64,000 nucleotides of DNA, from contig CAYZBG010000017.1 in the NCBI GenBank assembly GCA_964476565.1, forward strand, positions 1-64,000, in the 5' to 3' direction. How positions within the stretch are numbered: the first letter of the stretch is position 1; the number at the start of each line of letters is the position of its first letter. The position numbers and the translations under genes were made by a program. Positions 34,174-41,675 of the stretch are shown one piece after another. The notes below the pieces were generated by a model. It did no database searches and was not told the origin of the DNA. It worked only from the letters and a program-made list of their open reading frames with translations. This stretch comes from CAMAXB01 sp964476565 (lineage in GTDB: Bacteria; Verrucomicrobiota; Verrucomicrobiia; Opitutales; Opitutaceae).

Positions 34174-35397
34174 ATGAAGTCCCACCACGTCCTGCTCGCT
34201 TCCCTCGGTTTTGCGCTGCCTGCGGCCTCCGTCCTCGCCCAGGCTCCGGCTCCTCTGCAATTTGCCCTGCGCGAGAGCCTCTGGACCGTGTCGGCCGGCC
34301 TGCGGGCGAGTTCGGGCGGCGGCAATGTGCGTTTTGGCAACCTGGGCACCGTGGCACCCGCGAATTCGCTGGATCCGCTCGGCCAGACCTCCCCCGGGCG
34401 CCTCTACGACAACGGTGCGGTCATCACCGACGCCCCCCGCCTCAATGAGCGCGTGGGCGGTGTTGCCACCGGCGACGTGTTCAGCACGCCCGGCGGCCGC
34501 TACCAGGTCACCTCGACCAATGCCGAGGGCGTCACCACGGTGGTGGGCGACTACCTTTCCTATACGCCGGGGCAGACCCGCTCCTGGAACTACACGAATT
34601 CGAACCAGGTGACCGGCGACGGCCGGATCGCCATGAACCAGTACAGCGCCACCAGCGACGGCGCGTCGGCGGAGGCCGATGGCGACGCGGCCGGCGGCGT
34701 GGAGCTCAGCCTTGCCCGCCGGATCGGCAAGATCGGCAACCGGATCGAGTGGGGCCTTGGCGGATCCATCGGTTTGACGGATGTGAACAGCAAGGCCCGC
34801 GGCTCGATCACGAGCACGCTGCGCACGCTGACCGACTACTACTCCCTGCTGGGCGCCGCGGCGCCCAACTCGCCCTACAGCGGCCCGTCGTTCAACGACC
34901 TGACCGATGCCAACGGCAACGTGATTTCCCTCAACGGCCGCGAGACGACGACCCCGCTCGGTGACACGCCCGTGCAACGCACCGAAACCGCCACGGTCGG
35001 CGCCGCGCAGATCGATGGCTACTGGCAGATCAAGGGTGCTTATTACCTCATTCGGGTCGGCCCCCAGATGCGATTCCGTGTTAGCGATCGCTTCGCGTTC
35101 AACGCCAGCGCCGGATTTGCCGGTGCCTATGTCGGCACGACCTACCGGGTCGAAGAGGTGCTGAATGTCGGCACCATCACGGTCCGGGCAGACGAGGAGC
35201 GCGATCAATCCGAGTTTAGCTCCGGCTTCTACGGCGAGCTCACCGCTGAATTCTGGCTGACCAACCGCACCGGCTTCTTCGGTGGCGCGACCTATCACAG
35301 TCTCGGTACCTACGAGCAGTCGCTCAATGGCCGCACGGCGAACATCGACCTGGGCAAGGGCGCCGGTTTCCGTCTCGGCATCATCACCCGCTTCTAA
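34174..35397 (+). CDS. outer-membrane beta-barrel-like protein
   Basis: A 407-residue exported protein. The signal peptide is MKSHHVLLASLGFALPAASVLAQA. The mature part has alternating beta strands (ANIDLGKGAGFRLGIITRF at the end) and finishes with the aromatic residue typical of outer-membrane barrels. Other strand blocks are KGAYYLIRVGPQMRFRVS, FAFNASAGFAGAYVGTTY and TNRTGFFGGATYHSLG. No specific porin family is recognised. The start is ATG 34174; the frame upstream lacks a leader. A structural or channel role is inferred from topology only. Confidence 0.75.
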   Translation: MKSHHVLLASLGFALPAASVLAQAPAPLQFALRESLWTVSAGLRASSGGGNVRFGNLGTVAPANSLDPLGQTSPGRLYDNGAVITDAPRLNERVGGVATGDVFSTPGGRYQVTSTNAEGVTTVVGDYLSYTPGQTRSWNYTNSNQVTGDGRIAMNQYSATSDGASAEADGDAAGGVELSLARRIGKIGNRIEWGLGGSIGLTDVNSKARGSITSTLRTLTDYYSLLGAAAPNSPYSGPSFNDLTDANGNVISLNGRETTTPLGDTPVQRTETATVGAAQIDGYWQIKGAYYLIRVGPQMRFRVSDRFAFNASAGFAGAYVGTTYRVEEVLNVGTITVRADEERDQSEFSSGFYGELTAEFWLTNRTGFFGGATYHSLGTYEQSLNGRTANIDLGKGAGFRLGIITRF

Positions 35398-35429
35398 GGA
35401 ACGGGCGCAGCGCGCAACTGCCGCAGCCG

Positions 35430-37196
35430 TTAGGTGCGGTCGGCGGCCTCAAGGTCCGCCAGCACCGCATCGATGCTGCGCAGCGATTCTGCCGGCCAGA
35501 GACTGTTCAGGCGGGAAATGACCTGCTGGAGCAGTCCGTCGGGACACGAGGCACCGCCGGTGATCAGGACCCGCTTGCGGCTGAAATCATTGGGCCAGAG
35601 CGGATGGACCTCGAGGTGGCCGCCATGGCCGGCCCCCGGACCGTGGGCGGGAAAGACGTAATGCTCCACCTCCTCCCGCGAGCGAATGCTGGATTCGTTC
35701 TGGAGGAAGAAGGCCCGGCCGGGCAGGCGTTGTTCGCACAGCCGGTAGAGCTGGTACGTGTTGGACGAGTTCTTGCCGCCGATCACGAACGCGGCATCGA
35801 GCGGCTCGGCGAGGGCGCGGGTGAGGGCGTCCTGATTCACCTGGGTCGCGTAGCACAACGTGTCACGGCGCGCGCCGCCGCCGACGCGTTGATCGCCCTC
35901 AGCGCCGTACCGTTGGCGAAACACCGTCTTCAGATGTTCGACGATCTCCAGTGTCTCGTTCATCAGCAAGGTGGTCTGGTTGACCACGGCCACGCGCTCG
36001 AGGTCCCGCATGACGTCGAAGCCGGATGTGTACTTGCCGGCAAAGACATCGTAGAAGCGCGCGCGCACCCGCGGGTCGTTGCTCGCGATGATCTCGCCCA
36101 GCACGCGGACCTCGTCGAGGTTGCGCACGATCACGGCCGGAGCGTGGCGCCGGGTGTTGGAGAAGGTCGCCTTGGTCTCTTCGTGCTCCGCCTTGCCGTG
36201 GATGACGATGGTGTAGCCCTCGCGCCCATACGCGCGGGCCGCCTTCCAGACTTTCTCCACCAGCATGCAGGTGGCGTCGTAGGCGCAGACGGCGATCCCC
36301 TTGCGCACGAGCCGGGCCTTGTCCTCGTCGGTCGCGCCGAAGGCCGGGATGATGACAATGTCCTCGGGTGTGAGCGTGTCCCAGATCAGGGGCGCCCCGC
36401 CCGGTCCGTCGGGCGCCGGACGGCCTTCCACGTCGTAAGGCACGCCCTTGTCGGTTTGCAGGTAACGGAGGCCGCGCGCGAGCAGGTCGGCGTTGACGAA
36501 AGGATTGTGGATCAGCTCCGACAGCATGAAGACGCGCCGGCCCGGATTGGCCGCGAGCGTCTCGTAGGCGCGCTCGATCGCGTTCTTCACTCCGAGGCAG
36601 AAACCAAAGTGACTCGGCATCACGTACTCGATGGCACCGAAATCGAGCGTGACTGGTTTTCCGGCGGTGCGCTCCTGGGCCCGAGCCCGCGCCTTGATCG
36701 CGGCGCAGAGCTTCGACTGGTACAGCGCGCTCGCCTGCGCATCGATCGCGTAGATGCCGGTGTTGCGCTCCTTCTCGGGACGGAACTTGTAGATGAAGTC
36801 GTTCTCGTCGAGATGCAGGTAAGGAACGGCATGGAGATGCGGTTCGAGGACCTTGATCAGGCTCGCGAGCCGCGCATCCATCCCCGCCGGATCGCTGGCG
36901 AGTTGGTCGAGCGAGCGAAAGACCAGCTCCGAGCTGGGGCGTAGCTCTCCGACCTGCACCAGATCGATGGCGTGGGCGGTGCTGCCCACCGTCGCCACAA
37001 AATGCTCGCCGGGGCGGGTGACGTGCGAAAACGCGGCCTTCACCGCTTCGCCCAGGGATTTGCGGTCGTCGCCGACGAAGGGTGCAGTGTAGCCGGCGGC
37101 CGTGCGACGGACCGCGAGGCAATTCGAGACGTTGAACGCCAGGATGGCATGGGCGGCCGGGCCGCCGGCGGGAGAGGTGGGCTCAGCCGGATTCAT
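35430..37196 (-). CDS. ispH: 4-hydroxy-3-methylbut-2-enyl diphosphate reductase with long N-terminal extension
   Basis: The last enzyme of the MEP isoprenoid pathway, reducing HMBPP to IPP and DMAPP with a [4Fe-4S] cluster. The three cluster cysteines are Cys200 (HFGFCLGVKNAIERA), Cys310 (YDATCMLVEKV) and Cys551 (ITGGASCPDG). Catalytic-module motifs IHGKAEHEET, NQTTLLMNETLEI and GGKNSSNT are of the plant/cyanobacterial type, about 400 residues long. The 588-residue protein therefore has about 180 extra N-terminal residues of no recognised family. That region includes an LDFGAIEYVMPS junction. Start ATG 37196 overlaps the DUF5069 stop (ATGA). Confidence 0.93.
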   Translation of the reverse strand: MNPAEPTSPAGGPAAHAILAFNVSNCLAVRRTAAGYTAPFVGDDRKSLGEAVKAAFSHVTRPGEHFVATVGSTAHAIDLVQVGELRPSSELVFRSLDQLASDPAGMDARLASLIKVLEPHLHAVPYLHLDENDFIYKFRPEKERNTGIYAIDAQASALYQSKLCAAIKARARAQERTAGKPVTLDFGAIEYVMPSHFGFCLGVKNAIERAYETLAANPGRRVFMLSELIHNPFVNADLLARGLRYLQTDKGVPYDVEGRPAPDGPGGAPLIWDTLTPEDIVIIPAFGATDEDKARLVRKGIAVCAYDATCMLVEKVWKAARAYGREGYTIVIHGKAEHEETKATFSNTRRHAPAVIVRNLDEVRVLGEIIASNDPRVRARFYDVFAGKYTSGFDVMRDLERVAVVNQTTLLMNETLEIVEHLKTVFRQRYGAEGDQRVGGGARRDTLCYATQVNQDALTRALAEPLDAAFVIGGKNSSNTYQLYRLCEQRLPGRAFFLQNESSIRSREEVEHYVFPAHGPGAGHGGHLEVHPLWPNDFSRKRVLITGGASCPDGLLQQVISRLNSLWPAESLRSIDAVLADLEAADRT

Positions 37197-37645
37197 CCGC
37201 GTCCGCCGAAGCTGACATAGTCATCCAACTCCAGCCGGTCGAAGGCCGTGGCGATGTCATCGCGGCCGGGCGCCAGCCGGGAAATTTCATCGGAGAAAAA
37301 CTGGTGGCGTTTCGCGTCGCCGGGCGGCGTGCGTTCCAGCCAGTCGGACCACGCAGCGATCTCGTGGGGCAGGCGGGCGGGCGTGAGGTGTTCGCGCACC
37401 CACGCGAGCATCTCCGTGTCCGAGCGGCCGGACTTCACCGCGTCGAGAAACGCCTCGGACGTGATGCCGGTGAAGGAGAAGAACCGCTGGTCGAGGTTGC
37501 AGGGGAAAACGTACTCGCCGATGCGACCGGCGGCAAAGGCGCGGGTCTTGTCGAGCAGGCGCGGCAGGTGCACGAAACCGCCGAGGCGGATCCGCGGGCT
37601 GCGGGGCGGATGGCGGGTCAGGTCGGGTTGCGCGTAGTTGACCAT
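37193..37645 (-). CDS. DUF5069 family protein
   Basis: A 150-residue DUF5069 protein of unknown function. The family pattern is clear: SPRIRLGGFVHLPRLLDKTRAF near residue 20, GEYVFPCNLDQRFFSF near 45, and AFLDAVKSGRSDTEMLAWV near 70. ATG 37645 was chosen over the overlapping GTG at 37651 because a GAGGAG ribosome site lies five bases upstream of it. Its stop overlaps the ispH start by four bases, so IspH synthesis may be coupled to it. It follows the small acidic protein gene without a gap. Confidence 0.85.
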   Translation of the reverse strand: MVNYAQPDLTRHPPRSPRIRLGGFVHLPRLLDKTRAFAAGRIGEYVFPCNLDQRFFSFTGITSEAFLDAVKSGRSDTEMLAWVREHLTPARLPHEIAAWSDWLERTPPGDAKRHQFFSDEISRLAPGRDDIATAFDRLELDDYVSFGGRG

Positions 37646-37647
37646 GG

Positions 37648-37893
37648 TCACTCCTCTTCGTCCTCCTCTGTGTCGCCGGCCCCGCCGCCGGGTTCGGCCT
37701 CGAAGAAACCTTCGTCTTCCAGAATCGCCATGACGCCATCGGCCACGGTCTGACGCTCGGCCGGCGTCAGACTGAAGTAGTCGGCGTTGATGAGTTCGTT
37801 CACGCCGGCCCGGGCCTCGGCGCGGTTGGACGCGCCGGCGAGGAAATCGTCGGCCTGGCTCGCGATGTGATCGATGATCTCGCGGAGGTTCAT
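37648..37893 (-). CDS. small acidic protein of unknown function
   Basis: An 81-residue protein. The first 55 residues are helical (MNLREIIDHIASQADDFLAGA, split by ASNRAEAR), followed by LTPAERQTVADGVMAILEDEGFF and a strongly acidic tail (GDTEEDEEE). No family is recognised. The start ATG 37893 gives the natural N-terminus. It is the first of three overlapping genes (this one, DUF5069, ispH) on one transcript, 44 bp downstream in transcription direction from nothing but the convergently unrelated alaS end. Confidence 0.68.
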   Translation of the reverse strand: MNLREIIDHIASQADDFLAGASNRAEARAGVNELINADYFSLTPAERQTVADGVMAILEDEGFFEAEPGGGAGDTEEDEEE

Positions 37894-37937
37894 GTCACAA
37901 GAGGCGAAATCGGTGGTGCGGCGCGCAACCGGGCCGG

Positions 37938-40652
37938 TCAGAGGCGGGCGGCCATGACGGCCTCGAGCTTCGCGGCGTCCTTGCCCCCGCCCATGGCGAA
38001 ATCAGGTTTGCCGCCACCCTTGCCGCCGAGCTGTCCGGCGATTTCGCCGATCAGTTTGCCAGCCTGGAAGCCGGCCTTGATGGCCGCGGGCGAGCAGAAC
38101 GCGACGAGGCTGGTCTTGTCGCCAAAGGCGGCGCCGAGGGTCACGACGCCTTCGCCCAACCGGGCCAGCACCTGCGAACCCAGATGGCGCAGGGCCTCGG
38201 GCTCGGGCACGGTGACGGCGGCGGACACGAACTTCAGGCCGTTCTTCTCCACCGCAGCCGCAGCGAGTTCGGCGGAGAGGGCGGCGGACGCCTTCTGCTC
38301 GATGGCGCGGAGCTTCTTCTCGAGGTCCTTCTGATGGGCGAGCAATGTCTCGAGTTTCTTCGCGACGTCGTTCGGACCGGCGGACAGCAGGGAGCCGACG
38401 GCGGCGAGAGCGGCCTCGCGTTGGGCGACGAAATCGAACGCAGCCTGGCCGGCGACGGCTTCGATGCGGCGCGTGCCGGCGGCAATGGCCATCTCGGCGA
38501 CGACCTTGATCAGGCCGATCTCGCCCGTGGTGGCGACATGGGTGCCGCCGCAGAGCTCGCGGCTGTAGCCGCCGATGTCGACGACGCGGACGCGGGCGCC
38601 GTACTTGTCGCCGAAGAAGGCGAGGGTGCCCTCGGGCTTCTTGTCGAAGTCAGTTTCGTAGGCGGACACCGGCGCGTTATCGATGACCTTCTCGTTGACC
38701 AGCCGTTCGACCTCCTTGAGCTGCTCGGGCGTCATCGCCTCGAAGTGCGAGAAGTCGAAGCGCATGCGCTCGGAAGTCTTCGAGGTACCGGCTTGGCGGA
38801 CATGGGTGCCGAGCACCTTGCGCAGCGCCCAATGGATCAAGTGGGCGGCGCTGTGATGGCGGGAGATGGCGCGGCGGCGGTCGACCGACACGCGCAGCGT
38901 GGCGGCGGAGGAAGCAGCCGGAAGGCCGGACGCAGGAACGGACGCGAGCTTATGCAGGAACCGACCGGACTTGTCCTTGATCGTGTCGGCGACCGCGAAG
39001 TCGGTGCCGGCGATCGTGACGGTTCCGGTGTCGCCCGCCTGACCGCCCATTTCGGCGTAGAAAGGCGTGCGGTCGAAGACGAGGTACGTGTCCTTGTCCG
39101 TTTTCACCACCTCAACCAGCGTCGCCGCAGCCTGGGTTTCCGAGTAGCCCACGAAATCGGTCGGCTTCTGATCAACGCTCTCGCCCTCCGTGGCGGCGAC
39201 GATGACTTCCTTCTTCTGCGACGCGCGGGCGCGCTCGCGCTGCTGTTCCATCAGACGCTCGAACTCGGCGGTGTCGACCGTGAGCCCGCGCTCCGTGGCG
39301 AGCAGTTGGGTCATGTCGAGCGGGAAGCCGTAGGTGTCGTAGAGCTCGAAGGCGAGGGCGCCTTCAACCTTGGACGAGGCGCTGTTGGCATCGAACGCCT
39401 TGTAGAACAGCGCCAGTCCCCGATCCAGCGTGCGCCCGAAGCTCTCTTCCTCGCTGCGAATCACGCGGCGGATGATTTCCTGCTGTTGCACGAGCTCCGG
39501 AAACACCGGGCCGAGCGACTCGACGACCGGTGCCACGAGTTGTTCGAAGAAGCCGGTCTTCAGGCCGAGCTTCTTGCCGTAGAGAATGCCGCGGCGGAGG
39601 ATGCGGCGGATGACGTAGTTGCGGCCTTCATTGCCGGGCAGAATGCCGTCGGCGATGGCGCAGCTGATGGTGCGGGCGTGGTCGGCCAGCACGCGGAAGG
39701 CGATGTCGGTCTGCTCCTGCTCGCTCAGGCCCTCGCGCTTCGTCGGCACGGTACGCGCGTAGGTCCGGCCGGAGAGGTCCGTGATCTTCCGGAAGAGCGG
39801 CGCGAACACGTCCGCCTCGTAGTTGGACGGTTCGGCGGAGAAGTCCTTGAAACCCTTCGTCGTCGCGTAAATGCCGGCGACGCGTTCGAAGCCCATGCCG
39901 GTGTCGACATGCTTGGCCGCGAGCGGGGCGAAGGTGCCGTCGGCGTTTGCGTTGAATTGGATGAACACGTGGTTCCAGATCTCGATGCAGCGGGGCGAGC
40001 TGGAGTTCACGAGGGCGCGACCGGCCGCCTCGTCGTCGGAGGGCAGCAGATTGAAATGGATTTCCGAGCAGGGGCCGCAGGGGCCCGTGTCGCCCATCAT
40101 CCAAAAGTTGTCCTTCTTGTTGCCGTGAACGATGTGCACGGCCGGGTCGAGGCCGGCGGCGCGGAAGATGCCCGCCCAGATGTCGTAGGCCTCCTGGTCA
40201 AACTCTGCCGGATCGCCTTTGGCCTTGTTGGGCGCGTACACGGTGGCGAACAGGCGCTTGGGCGGGATGCCCCAGACTCGGGTGAGCAGTTCCCAGCCCC
40301 AGGTCAGCGACTCCTTCTTGAAATAGTCGCCGAACGACCAGTTGCCCAGCATCTCGAAGAGGGTGTGGTGGTAGGTGTCGAAGCCGACATCCTCGAGGTC
40401 GTTGTGTTTGCCGCCGGCGCGGATGCACTTCTGGGTGTCGGCCGCCCGGGTGTCCTTGGACGGGCGGGCTCCGGCCCATTTCGAGACGTCCGGCGCGCGG
40501 TCGCCGAGAAAAATGGGCACGAATTGGTTCATGCCCGCGTTCGTGAAAAGCAGTCCGGGGGAGTCCGGCAGCAGGGACGACGAGGGCACGATCGTGTGTC
40601 CCTGGCGGGCAAAGAAATCGAGGAAGGACTGGCGGATCTCGGCGGAGGTCAT
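37938..40652 (-). CDS. alaS: alanine-tRNA ligase
   Basis: A 904-residue class II synthetase that charges tRNA-Ala and edits mischarged Ser/Gly. It has motif 1 (FFARQGHTIVPSSSLLPD), LLFTNAGMNQFVPIF, and GDTGPCGPCSEIHF. The tRNA-recognition domain contains RNYVIRRILRRG. The editing-domain zinc motifs are HHSAAHLIHWAL and ELCGGTHVATTGEIG. The C-terminal glycine-rich C-Ala domain ends in GGKGGGKPDFAMGGG. Start ATG 40652 (MTSAEIRQSFLDFF); the longer frame upstream is not conserved. E. coli AlaS has 876 residues, so the length fits. Confidence 0.97.
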   Translation of the reverse strand: MTSAEIRQSFLDFFARQGHTIVPSSSLLPDSPGLLFTNAGMNQFVPIFLGDRAPDVSKWAGARPSKDTRAADTQKCIRAGGKHNDLEDVGFDTYHHTLFEMLGNWSFGDYFKKESLTWGWELLTRVWGIPPKRLFATVYAPNKAKGDPAEFDQEAYDIWAGIFRAAGLDPAVHIVHGNKKDNFWMMGDTGPCGPCSEIHFNLLPSDDEAAGRALVNSSSPRCIEIWNHVFIQFNANADGTFAPLAAKHVDTGMGFERVAGIYATTKGFKDFSAEPSNYEADVFAPLFRKITDLSGRTYARTVPTKREGLSEQEQTDIAFRVLADHARTISCAIADGILPGNEGRNYVIRRILRRGILYGKKLGLKTGFFEQLVAPVVESLGPVFPELVQQQEIIRRVIRSEEESFGRTLDRGLALFYKAFDANSASSKVEGALAFELYDTYGFPLDMTQLLATERGLTVDTAEFERLMEQQRERARASQKKEVIVAATEGESVDQKPTDFVGYSETQAAATLVEVVKTDKDTYLVFDRTPFYAEMGGQAGDTGTVTIAGTDFAVADTIKDKSGRFLHKLASVPASGLPAASSAATLRVSVDRRRAISRHHSAAHLIHWALRKVLGTHVRQAGTSKTSERMRFDFSHFEAMTPEQLKEVERLVNEKVIDNAPVSAYETDFDKKPEGTLAFFGDKYGARVRVVDIGGYSRELCGGTHVATTGEIGLIKVVAEMAIAAGTRRIEAVAGQAAFDFVAQREAALAAVGSLLSAGPNDVAKKLETLLAHQKDLEKKLRAIEQKASAALSAELAAAAVEKNGLKFVSAAVTVPEPEALRHLGSQVLARLGEGVVTLGAAFGDKTSLVAFCSPAAIKAGFQAGKLIGEIAGQLGGKGGGKPDFAMGGGKDAAKLEAVMAARL

Positions 40653-40902
40653 GCGAGGATGGGAAGGCCGAGCAAAAAGGCCCGCCGCGACCGCGGAAAG
40701 GATAATCTCGGAGGCGGATCCGGGAGCCTGCCGGTGGGTCAACGCGCGGCGGCGCGGTCAATTGCGTGAATTTTCTTTCGGTCCGGCGAGTAAAGGCACG
40801 GCCGCTCATCGCCCTGCGCCGGAGGAATTGTTCCCGGCTCCTCGCAATTGTCGATGTCACTGATAGTCTATTGCCCCGGCTGATACACTGACCTGAAACA
40901 AA
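40653..40902. promoter_or_regulatory. divergent alaS / XRE-receiver intergenic region
   Basis: A 250-bp gap with two inverted repeats. AATTG (40826-40830) faces CAATT (40845-40849), and ACT-GAT-AGT (40859-40867) ends 35 bp before the GTG start at 40903. The second resembles the half-site pattern of restriction-controller C proteins, and the downstream HTH domain is of that general type. Both promoters must lie here. No coding content is seen. Confidence 0.4.
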
Positions 40903-41634
40903 GTGGCGAAAAAATCTCACGTTACCATCGACGACGCAGCGCTACAGGCACGTCTGGGGACGACGATCCGGAAATTTCGTAAGCAACTGGGAATCACCCA
41001 GGAAGAGTTGGCGTGGAGGGCGGACCTGCATCGCACCTACATCGCTGACATCGAGCGGGGTGGGCGTAACGTAACGCTGCGCAGCATCGCCAATCTCGCG
41101 AAGGCCTTGGAGGTCTCGGTCGACGAACTGCTGGGCGGAGGCGAGGCGCTGGCCGAGGCTCCGGCACCCGTCGCGTACGCCGGCGGACCGCAGGCGCCCG
41201 GCGAGGTCCTCCTGATCGAAGACAGCGCCGAGGATGCCGCCCTCACGCTGCGCGCATTCGAGGTCGCCCAGTTTGCCAACCCGGTGCGCGTGATTGGCGA
41301 CGGAGCGGAGGCGGTGGAATACCTGCTGTCCACCGGCCGGTATGCCCGCCGTCGGCCGGCGCCGCTCCCGCAACTGGTCCTGTTGGACCTGATGCTGCCC
41401 GGGCGATCCGGCTTGGAGGTTCTGCGTGAGATTCGGGAGAATGAACGGACCCGCGCACTCCCGGTGGTGGTGCTGACCGGATCGCGGGACGATCGCGATA
41501 TCATCGAGTGCGCCCGGCTAGGGGCCGCGCACTACCTCGTGAAGCCGGTCAGTTTTGAGACGTTCTGCCAGGTCACATCGCGCCTGCAGCAACGCTGGCT
41601 CTTACTCCAACCGGACGATCCTTGTCCGGTTTGA
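40903..41634 (+). CDS. XRE helix-turn-helix fused to receiver domain
   Basis: A 243-residue protein with an unusual order. An XRE-type helix-turn-helix at residues 18-75 (TTIRKFRKQLGITQEELAW, LHRTYIADIERGGRNVTLRS) is followed by a linker and then a receiver domain from residue 103. The receiver has LLIEDSAEDA, phosphoacceptor LVLLDLMLPGRSG, VLTGSRDD and LVKPVSF, and is closest to Rcp1-type receivers. Usually response regulators place the output domain after the receiver. Start is GTG 40903. It precedes the double-PAS kinase with 41 bp between them, so it is a likely partner. Confidence 0.88.
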   Translation: MAKKSHVTIDDAALQARLGTTIRKFRKQLGITQEELAWRADLHRTYIADIERGGRNVTLRSIANLAKALEVSVDELLGGGEALAEAPAPVAYAGGPQAPGEVLLIEDSAEDAALTLRAFEVAQFANPVRVIGDGAEAVEYLLSTGRYARRRPAPLPQLVLLDLMLPGRSGLEVLREIRENERTRALPVVVLTGSRDDRDIIECARLGAAHYLVKPVSFETFCQVTSRLQQRWLLLQPDDPCPV

Positions 41635-41675
41635 ACCCTGCCCCGGCCGGCTCTCCGGTCCCCCTTCCTACCGCC

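Noticed and set aside
40859..40867. Restriction-controller C-box upstream of the XRE gene, implying a restriction-modification locus
   Set aside because: Only one weak half-symmetric site is present. No methyltransferase or endonuclease gene is nearby; the neighbours are kinases.
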